From the NCBI GenBank assembly GCA_027021325.1, contig JALUUN010000561.1:1-7171 (forward strand): 7,171 nt of DNA, given 5' to 3'. The notes under the pieces are model-generated. The model had not been told where the DNA came from. It searched no databases and saw only the letters and a program-made list of their open reading frames with translations. A program made the position numbers and the translations under genes. Origin of the DNA: Planctomycetota bacterium (GTDB taxonomy: Bacteria; Planctomycetota; UBA1135). Each line of letters opens with the position of its first letter. The first letter of the stretch is position 1. This document shows positions 1 through 7,071 of the stretch, in pieces.

Positions 1-74
1 GACGCGCTTCCGGAAGGCCGCCTTCTCCTTGCAGCTTGCTCGCGCCGCCACAGGGCACGGCCGCTGCCGTCCCT
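1..74. other. Downstream flank of the operon; possible start of a further minus-strand gene
   Basis: No convincing terminator hairpin with a T-run follows the amidotransferase stop. On the minus strand one frame runs open off the left edge from a GTG at 51-49. It reads roughly MAARASCKEKAAFRKRV, with G/C at the third position of its last dozen codons, and could be the 5' end of another gene. The fragment is too short to identify and lacks a clear ribosome binding site at a normal distance. Confidence 0.2.
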
Positions 75-782
75 TCAGGAGCCCGAGGCCCGCAGGAAGC
101 GCTCCAGGATCCTCCGCGCTCCGGGCGTATCCCGGAGTCCGGCCGCGAGGGCCGCTGGATCCAGGCCTTCGGCGCGGAGTTCGTCCCCGCGTTCCGCCAG
201 GTAGCCGCGGACGACATCGGCGTCGAATTCGGGGTGGAACTGGACGCCCCAGGCCCGCTCCCCGAGCCGGAAGGCCTGGTGGGGGTCGTGATCGTTCCCG
301 GCCAGGAGCCGGGCGCCCGGCGGCAGGACCCTCAGGGACTGGCTGTGGGTCTCGAGCACCGGGAGGGGATCGGGAAGGCCGCGGAACAGGAGGTCCTCGC
401 GTGCCTCGGACCGCAGCCCGACCAGCACCCGGCCGATCTCCCGGCCCTTCGGGTTCCAGCCCACGTGGCCTCCAGCGGCCAGGCCCAGGACCTGGTGGCC
501 GAAGCAGATGCCGAGGATCCAGGACTCCCGATCGAGCAGGGCCCGTACCCAGTCCAGGACCGCTTCCCTCCACGGGAGGGGCTCGTCGAGCATGGCGGCC
601 GAGCCGGTGAGGACCGCAGCCCGCACCTCGATGGGGTCCGGGAGCGGACCGAGGCGCGGATCGGCGATCTGGAGGTCGGTGTCCGGCGGGGCGGCGGCCC
701 GGATCCAGTCCTCGAAGTCGCCCCGCCGCCGCCGGACACCCGGTACGGTCTCGCCGAGCTTGAGGATCCAGGCGCCGCTCAC
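75..782 (-). CDS. Class I glutamine amidotransferase, stand-alone (GMP synthase GATase-like)
   Basis: A 235-residue cytosolic protein with no signal peptide. It has the class I glutamine amidotransferase fold. The nucleophile elbow GICFGHQ places the catalytic Cys at residue 93, and FHPEF near residues 182-186 supplies His183 and Glu185. The oxyanion-side strand is the LTGS segment (58-61). All triad residues are present, so it should release ammonia from glutamine or cleave a related amide. No synthetase domain is fused and none is encoded nearby, so the acceptor is unknown; such stand-alone proteins are usually annotated only as GMP-synthase-like amidotransferases. The start is GTG at 782, which shares four bases (GTGA) with the stop of the upstream DDAH-like gene. 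A GAGGAG ribosome binding site lies 8 nt upstream, supporting this start and translational coupling. The stop is TGA at 77-75. The family is well supported; the substrate is not. Confidence 0.93.
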   Translation of the reverse strand: MSGAWILKLGETVPGVRRRRGDFEDWIRAAAPPDTDLQIADPRLGPLPDPIEVRAAVLTGSAAMLDEPLPWREAVLDWVRALLDRESWILGICFGHQVLGLAAGGHVGWNPKGREIGRVLVGLRSEAREDLLFRGLPDPLPVLETHSQSLRVLPPGARLLAGNDHDPHQAFRLGERAWGVQFHPEFDADVVRGYLAERGDELRAEGLDPAALAAGLRDTPGARRILERFLRASGS

Positions 783-796
783 ACCCGCAGCTCCTC
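779..796 (-). promoter_or_regulatory. Ribosome binding site and GTGA stop/start overlap for the amidotransferase
   Basis: Reading on the minus strand, GAGGAG (796-791) is followed by an 8-nt spacer and then GTGA (782-779). There the GTG start of the amidotransferase overlaps the TGA stop of the DDAH-like gene. This is the clearest Shine-Dalgarno in the window and it fixes the GTG start. The arrangement implies that translation of the two cytosolic enzymes is coupled. Confidence 0.75.
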
Positions 797-1576
797 GGTT
801 CGGAAGCGGAGAGAGCAGCAGCTCAGTCCTCCCTCGGCCTTCCGGAACTCCGAGTCGTCCAGGAGCAGGAGCTCGTAGCCGGCCCGGTCCAGGCGGTCGG
901 CGGTGGCCGGGAAGGCGTCACTGAGGAGGATGCGCCCGTCCGGCAGGGCGACGGCGTTGGCCCCCTCCTCCTCTTCCGGATGGGTCTCGAGGATGCGGGC
1001 GCCCAAGAGCGCCGCCACGTCCACCCGAGCCGGGCTGGCCAGGAAAGTCTCCTCGTCCAGGAGGGACAGGCCGGACCTGAGGTGCAGGCCGCGGAAGACG
1101 CGCAGCGGCTGCAGGCGGTAGCCGAAGGGGCGCACCAGGGCGGCGAGACGGGCAAGGCCTTCCGGATTGCTGCGGCTGGAGACGCCGGCCAGGATGCGCC
1201 GCCCCTGGACCAGGAGGTCGCCTCCCTCGACCAGGGCCGGCTCCTCGGCCCGGCGCAGCAGCCGGCGCCAGGAAGCGATGGCCTCCACCAGGCTCTCGAC
1301 CTCCTGGCGGCGCAGGCTCGAGCGCGGCCGCAGGGCGACGGCGACCTCGTCCAGGACCAGGAGCGGATCCTCGACGAAGACCGCGTCCGGCAAGAGGTCC
1401 AGGGGCGGCAGGCACTCGACGGCGAAGCCACCCTCGGCCAGGGCCTGGCGGTAGCGGGCGTGCTGCTCCCGGGCCTTCTCGACGTCGATCCACGGACGCT
1501 CCAGGGTGCTCAGTTCGCAGTCCCGGAAGCGTGCGCTCGGCTCCCGTGTCAAGGCGCTCCATCCGCTTCCATTCAT
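779..1576 (-). CDS. ddaH: N(G),N(G)-dimethylarginine dimethylaminohydrolase-like enzyme
   Basis: A 265-residue cytosolic member of the guanidino-modifying (pentein) superfamily, close to the usual DDAH length of about 255-285. Motifs run in the expected order: an N-terminal ALTREPS region, then an ID..KA..QH..Y helix (30-42), and LPDAVFVED (62-70) with the acidic guanidinium-binding pair Glu69/Asp70. EGGD follows at 117-120, then LHLRS with the candidate catalytic His165. The C-terminal SEFRKAEGGLSCCS segment (242-255) has nucleophile candidate Cys253 followed by Cys254. Mammalian DDAH1 has a very similar SE-x-x-K-x-D-G-x-L-x-C-C-S segment in which the first Cys attacks. Known DDAH enzymes convert asymmetric dimethylarginine to citrulline and dimethylamine. 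Plain arginine or another guanidine remains possible as the substrate. The ATG lies only 3 nt after the upstream stop and lacks a strong Shine-Dalgarno, suggesting coupled translation. The stop is TGA. Confidence 0.9.
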   Translation of the reverse strand: MNGSGWSALTREPSARFRDCELSTLERPWIDVEKAREQHARYRQALAEGGFAVECLPPLDLLPDAVFVEDPLLVLDEVAVALRPRSSLRRQEVESLVEAIASWRRLLRRAEEPALVEGGDLLVQGRRILAGVSSRSNPEGLARLAALVRPFGYRLQPLRVFRGLHLRSGLSLLDEETFLASPARVDVAALLGARILETHPEEEEGANAVALPDGRILLSDAFPATADRLDRAGYELLLLDDSEFRKAEGGLSCCSLRFRTEELRV

Positions 1577-1579
1577 GGC

Positions 1580-4500
1580 TCAGGGAAGTGGGGCCCAGCG
1601 GAGACGGCGGAAGGCGGCGCGGGTTTCGCGGCCGCCGTGGAGCTGGAAGCCGAGCAGGCCCTGGCGCGGCCCGTCGTCGTCGAGCTCTACGGTGGTGATG
1701 CCGTTGACCTCCAGACGCAGATGCCGGCCCCGGGCTTCCAGGAGGATGTGGTTCCAGCCGCGCCGGTCCAGGGTCGGCTGCCAGAGCTCCGGCGGCGCCT
1801 GGGCCAGGACCCCGCGGCCGCGCTCTTCGTAGAGGCTGCCCCACCAGTCCTCGCCGAGATCGAACTGATAGCCGCGCATGCCTCCGCCCGGCAGCCAGGC
1901 GGAGCGGAACTGGAGCCCGCTGTTGCCCACGGGAACCCGGACCTCGGCTTCGAGGAGGAAGTCGCCCAGGAGCGGCGGAGCGGCGAGGTACTCGTTCCGG
2001 GGCAGGTCGCTGGCGTGGCCTTCGAGGACTCCGGATTCCACGCGCCAGAGACTCCGGTCGCCCTTCCAGCCGGGCAGGCCCGGCTCCAGGGGGAGCGGGC
2101 GCCAGGCGGGTCCGGTCGCCGCTCCTTCCAGGGCCTCGGGACCCTCGAGGAGGAGGCTGACGAGGTCCGCCACCTCCTCGCGGGTCAGGCCGTCCAGGAG
2201 TCCTTCGGGCATGAGGCTGAGGGGCGAGGGCTCGCGGCGGGCGACGGCTTCGGGGGTCAGGCGCTCCAGGGTCCCGTCCCCGAGGAGGAGTTCGAGGCCG
2301 GGACCCGGCCCGGCCAGGACCAGGCCGGTGCGGACCCGCCCGTCCCGGGTCCAGACGTCCTCGGCCCGGTACTGGTCGCTTACCATCCGGTTCGGGTCGA
2401 GGATCGCCTCCAGGAGATCCTCGACGCCGAAACGCGCCCCGACCGTGCTCAGGTCGGGACCGACGCCGCGGCCGTAGGGGCCGAAGGCGTGGCAGGCGCT
2501 GCAGGCGGCCTCGAAGATGCGCAGCCCCTCCGCCGGCGAGCGCCGCGGCGAGCCGATCACCTGGGCGAGGTGGTTGCGGAGGCGGTCGGGGTCATGCCCG
2601 AAGCCGCCGGCGGCCGGGAGCGGCGGGGGAGGCGCGGCCCGCAGCGCCTCCAGCCGGGCCTCGCGCTCCTCCACGGAAAGGTCCCGGAAGAGGGCGTGGA
2701 AGAGGGCCTCGAGGTAACCCTGGAAGGAGAAGCCGCCTGGCCAGGCCAGGGCTTCCTGGAACCAGGGCAGGAGGGCCTCGCGCGAGTTCCGCGCCAGGGG
2801 CGGTTCCAGGGCCGCCAGGCACTGCAAGCGGTGGATCTGCTCCTCGCGTCCGGAGGCCTCCTCGAAGGCGGCGAGGAGGGCCTGCCGGCCTCCCGGCGGA
2901 TCCACCCGCGCCAGGAGCTCCAGGGCCATGCGCTCCGCCGTCCGGTGGCCGAGGGGCAGGGCGGGAAGCAGCGCGGCCCAGGCCTCCGCGAAGGCCGGGG
3001 CGCGGAGGAAGGCCGGGCCCCGCAGGCAGGCGGCGAGGTGGACCAGGCGCAGGGGCGCCAGGGCGGCCTCGCCCTCCAGGTGCGGGGCGGCCAGGAGCAT
3101 GCGCCGGCAGGCGGCCTCGAGCTCTTCGCCTTCCAGGGCCCCGGCGCGCAGGCAGGCGACGAGGACCTCGCCCTCGAGGTCCGGGCGCCCGGGCGGCAGG
3201 GCGGGCAGGACCTCCTCCGGGGGCTCGCCCGCGAGGAGCCGCTGCTCCAGGAGACGCGCCGCCCGGTAGCGCGCCCAGCGGTCCTCCGAAGGCCAGGGAT
3301 CCGCGGGCGGCGCCGGCGAGGGCCGGGCACCGGTGGTGCCGGAGGAGGCGGCCGGGCCGTCCACCTCGGATTCCAGGAGCAGTACGGCGCCGCGGCTCCC
3401 GCGCCCGCCCAGGCTCAGGAAGAGGCGACCGCGCCGGTCCACGGCCAGGTCGGTGACGTTCAGGGGGCGGCCGCGCAGGAGGGTCTCGCGCCGGGCGCTC
3501 CAGCCCGTTCCTTCCCGCTGCAGGCGGAAGGCGTGAACCATTCCCCGGGACCAGTCGCCGCCGAGCAGGACACCCCTCCAGCCTGCCGGGGTCTCCGGTC
3601 CTTCCCAGAGAACCAGGCCCGTGGGCGAGCCGCGCCCGACCTCGAGCACGGCCGGCGCCTCCTCGGGGTAGCCCGGCGGCCACTTGCCGGTGCCCGAGCG
3701 CCAGCCGTAGTCGGCACCGGGCAGAACCTCGTAGAGGCGCGTCGGCCGGTACCAGGGCAGGCCCAGATCCCACTCCATGTCGGCGTCGTAGGTGAAGAGG
3801 GAACCGTCCGGCGTGAAGGCGAGGTCGTAGGCGTTGCGCAACCCGCCGGCCAGGACCTCCCAGCCGCGGCCGTCGGGCTGGACCGCCAGGATCAGGCCGC
3901 CCGGAGCGCGGATCCCGCGGGCGTGGCCGCGGGGATCCTCGAGGCGCGGCAGGAGGTCGCCTTCCAGGTGGATGCGGAAGGGCGATGCGCCGTCGGGCTC
4001 GAAGCGCAGGCGGCTGTGGTTGCCGAGGGCCAGGTAGAGGCGGCCGTCGGGCCCCGGCACGACGGCGTGCGGCCCGTGCTCGCCGCCGGGGGTGAAGGCG
4101 CCGAGGAGACGCGGGCCGGCCTCCGCCAGGACGTACAGGCCCGGGCCCTCCGGCCCGGTGTGGCCGACGAGAAAGAGGCGCCCGTCCTGCCAGCACAGCC
4201 CCTGGACGTTGCGCACGGCTTCGGTCAGGGACTCGGCCTCCTCGTAGCGGCCGTCGCCGTCCCGGTCGTGGAGACGCAGGACGCCGCCGCCCTCGACGCC
4301 CACGCAGGGCCGGCCCTCCGGGTCCAGGCTCAGGGAGATCAGGGAACCGAAACCCGAGGCGACCTCGCGCAGGCGCAGGCCCGGGGCCGCCTGCCAGGCG
4401 GGGGGAGCGGGCAGGGCGAGGCGTCCCCAGGGCGCATGTCCGTGGGGGCCGAGGACCCGGACCGGCGTCCAGGGCCCTTCCGGGGCAGGGGCGCCCTCCC

Positions 4501-4897
4501 AGGCCAGGGCGTTCGGCGGGAAGCCCTTCACGCCCAGGACCAGGACACCCGCCGGGCCGCCGTCGTTCCAGGCCTCGAGCTCCAGGAGGTTGTCCCCGGT
4601 CCGGAGCGCCGGGGCGAGCTCGGCCAGCACCGGCCGCCTCCAATCATGGCCCTCGGCCACCGGCTCCCCGTTGAGGCGCAGCCGGAAGTGGTTGTCGGCG
4701 GCGATCCCGAGGCGGGCCTCCCGGGGAATCCCGTCCAGGCGGAGCTGCGCCCGGAACCAGGCGCGTTCTCCCTCGGGACGGAGCTCTTCCTCGGCCCAGG
4801 AGCCCCAGAACCAGACCCCGGGCGGCGTCGCGGGCGGCTCCTGGCGGAGGCCGGCCGCCGCAGCGAGAGCGAGGAGCAGGGTGGCCGTCGGCGCCAT
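1580..4897 (-). CDS. Secreted PVC-type propeller / c-type cytochrome / DUF1080 fusion protein
   Basis: A 1105-residue multidomain protein. Residues 1-17 are a hydrophobic leader, followed by a beta-sandwich sugar-binding-like domain (about 27-125). A beta-propeller of the PVC 'membrane-bound dehydrogenase' type spans about 175-510, with DRDGDG (211-216), GGEHGPH (271-277) and repeated PDG-RLYLA blades. A Pro/Ala/Ser linker (about 512-535) leads to a helical HEAT-like region (about 537-760). The cytochrome domain (about 788-918) has one heme site, CSACH (799-803, bases 2489-2503), and the family's SLMPEGL segment, where Met896 is the likely axial ligand. The C-terminus (about 932-1105) is DUF1080, the 3-keto-disaccharide hydrolase family, with the hallmark NSGLQFR and WWGSLYEE motifs. 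It is probably periplasmic. Oxidation of a sugar by the propeller, with electrons passing to heme, is inference. The ATG at 4897 is preferred over one at 4999, which would overlap the upstream gene and bury the leader. GGAGG sits just before this ATG. Confidence 0.93.
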   Translation of the reverse strand: MAPTATLLLALAAAAGLRQEPPATPPGVWFWGSWAEEELRPEGERAWFRAQLRLDGIPREARLGIAADNHFRLRLNGEPVAEGHDWRRPVLAELAPALRTGDNLLELEAWNDGGPAGVLVLGVKGFPPNALAWEGAPAPEGPWTPVRVLGPHGHAPWGRLALPAPPAWQAAPGLRLREVASGFGSLISLSLDPEGRPCVGVEGGGVLRLHDRDGDGRYEEAESLTEAVRNVQGLCWQDGRLFLVGHTGPEGPGLYVLAEAGPRLLGAFTPGGEHGPHAVVPGPDGRLYLALGNHSRLRFEPDGASPFRIHLEGDLLPRLEDPRGHARGIRAPGGLILAVQPDGRGWEVLAGGLRNAYDLAFTPDGSLFTYDADMEWDLGLPWYRPTRLYEVLPGADYGWRSGTGKWPPGYPEEAPAVLEVGRGSPTGLVLWEGPETPAGWRGVLLGGDWSRGMVHAFRLQREGTGWSARRETLLRGRPLNVTDLAVDRRGRLFLSLGGRGSRGAVLLLESEVDGPAASSGTTGARPSPAPPADPWPSEDRWARYRAARLLEQRLLAGEPPEEVLPALPPGRPDLEGEVLVACLRAGALEGEELEAACRRMLLAAPHLEGEAALAPLRLVHLAACLRGPAFLRAPAFAEAWAALLPALPLGHRTAERMALELLARVDPPGGRQALLAAFEEASGREEQIHRLQCLAALEPPLARNSREALLPWFQEALAWPGGFSFQGYLEALFHALFRDLSVEEREARLEALRAAPPPPLPAAGGFGHDPDRLRNHLAQVIGSPRRSPAEGLRIFEAACSACHAFGPYGRGVGPDLSTVGARFGVEDLLEAILDPNRMVSDQYRAEDVWTRDGRVRTGLVLAGPGPGLELLLGDGTLERLTPEAVARREPSPLSLMPEGLLDGLTREEVADLVSLLLEGPEALEGAATGPAWRPLPLEPGLPGWKGDRSLWRVESGVLEGHASDLPRNEYLAAPPLLGDFLLEAEVRVPVGNSGLQFRSAWLPGGGMRGYQFDLGEDWWGSLYEERGRGVLAQAPPELWQPTLDRRGWNHILLEARGRHLRLEVNGITTVELDDDGPRQGLLGFQLHGGRETRAAFRRLRWAPLP

Positions 4898-4907
4898 GCC
4901 TCCGAGC

Positions 4908-6161
4908 CTAGCGGGACGGATAGTGGCGGCGGACGTAGTCCCGCCACAGGAGGTCCAGGTCCTCGGGGCTCCGGCCCCAGCCCGCGGCCAGGGCTTCATC
5001 CTGACGTTCGAGGAGCATCTCCCGCGTCGGCAGACCGGTGTGTCCGGGGAAGGGTTCCTTGTAGCGCGCGAGGAAGCGGCCGGGCCCCTCGGGATCCAGG
5101 GCGATCAGATGGTCCACCCGGCTCCAGAGCATCATGTGGTCGGCGAAACTCCGCGGCTCGTTCCAGGCCCAGCCCAGGATCTCGGCCATGCTCGGGAAAT
5201 AGTCGTGGGCGGCGCGCGCCCGCACCCGGCGTGCCCAGTCCGTGACCATGCGGAAGTCCACTTCCTCGGGGCTCGCCGCGCTGAAGTTGTTCTGCGCCCG
5301 GTTCACCTTGCGCGCCAGCCAGTGGGCGAGGCCCTCGGCGTACCAGAAGGGCGGCTCGTGGTTGTAGGACTGGAAGCCGGCCACCAGGTTGTGGGTGACG
5401 TTGAAGACCACGTGGCCGTACAAGGCGAGGTCATCGCGGAAGGCGCCGTCGGCGAGTTCCGTGGCAGTCCCGAAGAACAGGGAACCGGTCTCCAGAAAGT
5501 GGTACCGCCTGGGCCCCGGGGAGGGCTGGCCGAGGAAATGGCCGGCGTAGCGTTGCAGGTCGCTTTGCTTCTCGAAGAGAAGAACCGTGAACTTCGACCG
5601 CATGCCGAGCCAGGGGCCCTGCCCGCGGAAGCGTCCGTCCGCGAGCTCCCCGGGTTGCGCGGGGAAGTCCGCGTCGGTCAGGCCGTGCAGGCGGGAGAAC
5701 TCGGCGTAGAGGCGCTCCAGCCGGAAGGCGTAGAGGTGCAGGCGCAGCCAGGGGTCGAGGACCCGGACCTTCTTCGCTTCCAGGCGCGGCAGGAGCACGG
5801 CCAGTTCCTCCAGTTCCTGCCGGATCCGGTCGCGCTTCGTGCGGTCGCCGGGGGGGATCCGCCAGGCAGGCAGGGAGGAGCCGAGGCGGAAGTGGCGCGT
5901 CTCCACCCAGCGGAGCCCGATGTCGCCGAGGACGCGGTCCACGGTGTTCGTCCGGTGGGCGTCCCCCCAGTCGAAGGGCCCGAAGCTCCGGTAGCCGAGG
6001 GCCTCCAGGGTCTCGGGTTCGCCGCGGGTGTAGGGGTCTTGCCGGGGGACGGGTGCCTGGGGCGGGGCCGGCGCGGCGAGGGCCACAGACGCCGCCAGGA
6101 CCAGGGCGGGCCGCCTTCCCGGGGAAAGGCGGCCCGAGGGGCGCGGAGGGCACCGGGCCAC
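4908..6161 (-). CDS. Secreted gluzincin/DUF1570-like protein with degenerate HExxH motif
   Basis: A 417-residue exported protein. An arginine-containing n-region and hydrophobic stretch (about 18-30, ending ALAAPA) form a signal peptide. The mature part resembles planctomycete DUF1570-like peptidases: a WVETRHFRLGS strand (85-95), a long helical segment (about 108-160), a KFTVLLFEK strand (190-198), then the would-be active-site helix and WYAEGLAHWL (273-282). The usual HExxH is replaced by FNVTH (253-257, bases 5391-5405). The first ligand His and the catalytic Glu are missing, while the second His (257) and the downstream Glu276 remain. The C-terminal half (about 300-417) is helical and continues the family pattern. 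It may be a non-catalytic binding protein or use another ligand set; His250 and His268 are nearby. The start is GTG, 7 nt after the preceding stop, with no strong Shine-Dalgarno. The stop is TAG. Family assignment is from pattern memory and is moderately secure. Confidence 0.85.
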   Translation of the reverse strand: MARCPPRPSGRLSPGRRPALVLAASVALAAPAPPQAPVPRQDPYTRGEPETLEALGYRSFGPFDWGDAHRTNTVDRVLGDIGLRWVETRHFRLGSSLPAWRIPPGDRTKRDRIRQELEELAVLLPRLEAKKVRVLDPWLRLHLYAFRLERLYAEFSRLHGLTDADFPAQPGELADGRFRGQGPWLGMRSKFTVLLFEKQSDLQRYAGHFLGQPSPGPRRYHFLETGSLFFGTATELADGAFRDDLALYGHVVFNVTHNLVAGFQSYNHEPPFWYAEGLAHWLARKVNRAQNNFSAASPEEVDFRMVTDWARRVRARAAHDYFPSMAEILGWAWNEPRSFADHMMLWSRVDHLIALDPEGPGRFLARYKEPFPGHTGLPTREMLLERQDEALAAGWGRSPEDLDLLWRDYVRRHYPSR

Positions 6162-6168
6162 GATGGGG

Positions 6169-6867
6169 TCAGCCTGAGGTGTCCCCCTTGCGCGTCCGGA
6201 GCGGCACCTCGAGGAGCTTTTCGTAACGCATGAGCACCTCTTTCCGCTCCTGCTTCAGGTCGTCGAGATCCTGGCGGATCCGGCGCAGCTTCGGGGAATC
6301 CGGACCGTTCTTCTCGATCTCGTGATCGAAGCGCTCCTTGAGGGTCGCCTCCATGCTGTCGATGTGGTCCAGGCGGGCCAGGAGCTTGCCGATCTCGCGG
6401 GCGTTGCGGGCCGGGTCGCGCCGATAGTGGATGGCAAGCATCTTCTCCATGGCGCCGTGCAGTTCGCTCTGCGACTGGTCGCCACGCAGAGGGATCACGA
6501 CTCTGCCGTCGGGCGTCGCCAGGAAGAGATGCGGAATCCCGCCGCCGGGGAGCTTCTCCTCCCAGAGCTTCGCGAAGGGATGGTCCGGCTCCGTCACATG
6601 GACCGGCAGTCTGACACAGTGGAACCACTTGCTGAGGAGCAGGGTCTTCTCGTTGTTCTCCGAGGTGGAGAGCAGGGCCTTCTCGGTCCCGGCGCAGGAA
6701 CGGCATTCCCGCAGCACCAGGAGCGGCCGCGGATCTTCTCCCGCGATCCAGGCAAAGGCCTCCTCGCGGGGCAGGGCACGGCGTGGGGCTTCCGCCACCG
6801 TGGCATCGGGGGCGGGTGCCCTGCCCTCGGGAACCGGCGGCTTCCAGACCGGATGCTCCCAGGCCAT
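6169..6867 (-). CDS. Thioredoxin-like domain with C-terminal coiled coil (main body of an interrupted secreted protein)
   Basis: From the ATG at 6867 this frame encodes 232 residues. Residues about 32-145 fit a thioredoxin fold: strand RPLLVLREC, redox motif CRSC (55-58, bases 6694-6705), strand KWFHCVRLPVHV, then GGIPHLFLATPDG, in which Pro112 is the expected cis-proline. The remainder (about 153-222) is a highly charged helix rich in Lys, Glu, Arg and Leu, probably a coiled coil. It likely acts in the envelope as a thiol-disulfide protein, but the partner is unknown. The ATG at 6867 is probably not the natural start. It has no good ribosome binding site, and the same frame is open without any ATG, GTG or TTG back to a TGA at 7074-7072. 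Beyond that TGA lies an in-phase signal peptide starting at 7155. The intact ancestral gene was probably 6169-7155, 328 codons including the TGA. The stop is TGA, 7 nt before the next gene. Confidence 0.85.
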   Translation of the reverse strand: MAWEHPVWKPPVPEGRAPAPDATVAEAPRRALPREEAFAWIAGEDPRPLLVLRECRSCAGTEKALLSTSENNEKTLLLSKWFHCVRLPVHVTEPDHPFAKLWEEKLPGGGIPHLFLATPDGRVVIPLRGDQSQSELHGAMEKMLAIHYRRDPARNAREIGKLLARLDHIDSMEATLKERFDHEIEKNGPDSPKLRRIRQDLDDLKQERKEVLMRYEKLLEVPLRTRKGDTSG

Positions 6868-7071
6868 CTGCAGGATCCGGCGGCTGGTCGGTCCGCGCTT
6901 GAACTCGATGCGCCGGGCACCCGTGGTGCCGGGGCGGGCGCCAGCGGGGCTTGTCGGACGGGCGGCGGCCCCCGGGCTGGCCGGCGAGGCCGGGGCCGCG
7001 GGAGCCGAAGCGGGCTGGCTGGGGCTTGGAATGGCGTCCGCCGGACCGGCGTACGAACCGGCAGCCCTGCC
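6868..7071 (-). pseudogene. Ala/Pro-rich linker of the thioredoxin-like protein, cut off from its signal peptide
   Basis: These 68 codons are open and in phase with the thioredoxin-like gene but contain no start codon. They encode an Ala/Pro/Ser/Gly-rich stretch typical of a flexible spacer after a signal peptide. It ends in a charged segment, RRIEFKRGPTSRRILQ, that runs directly into the Met at 6867. Third codon positions are mostly G or C, as in neighbouring genes. This is best read as the N-terminal part of the same protein, untranslated if the upstream TGA is a true stop. It would be translated if the TGA is an assembly error or is read through. Confidence 0.6.
7035..7055 (-). other. Stem-loop shortly downstream of the in-frame TGA
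   Basis: An imperfect 21-nt inverted repeat has arms CGTACGCC and GGCGGACG (one A-G mismatch) around a GGTCC loop. It begins 17 nt after the TGA at 7074-7072. High GC content makes such hairpins common, so its role is uncertain. It is noted because bacterial selenocysteine insertion elements lie just 3' of UGA codons. Confidence 0.3.

Noticed and set aside
7..16. Perfect 10-bp palindrome CTTCCGGAAG near the left edge
   Set aside because: It is too short and has no T-run to be a terminator. Palindromes of this size are expected in GC-rich sequence.
36..878. Plus-strand open frame opposite the amidotransferase
   Set aside because: It is antisense to a gene with an intact Cys-His-Glu triad and good ribosome binding site. 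It shows no domain and ends inside the DDAH-like gene.
4898..4999. 34-codon N-terminal extension of the fusion protein starting at 4999
   Set aside because: It would overlap the end of the upstream gene by about 90 bases and place the hydrophobic export leader internally. The ATG at 4897 has GGAGG immediately upstream and starts directly with the leader.
980..5245. Very long plus-strand open frame, more than 1400 codons
   Set aside because: It runs antisense to three minus-strand genes that have clear domains and motifs, and it crosses their boundaries. Its translation has low-complexity Ala/Gly/Glu/Gln-rich composition and no recognisable motif. High GC content removes stop codons from such shadow frames.
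4590..6233. Plus-strand open frame opposite the peptidase-like gene
   Set aside because: It is a shadow of the minus-strand coding sequence, with no family motif and unlikely composition.
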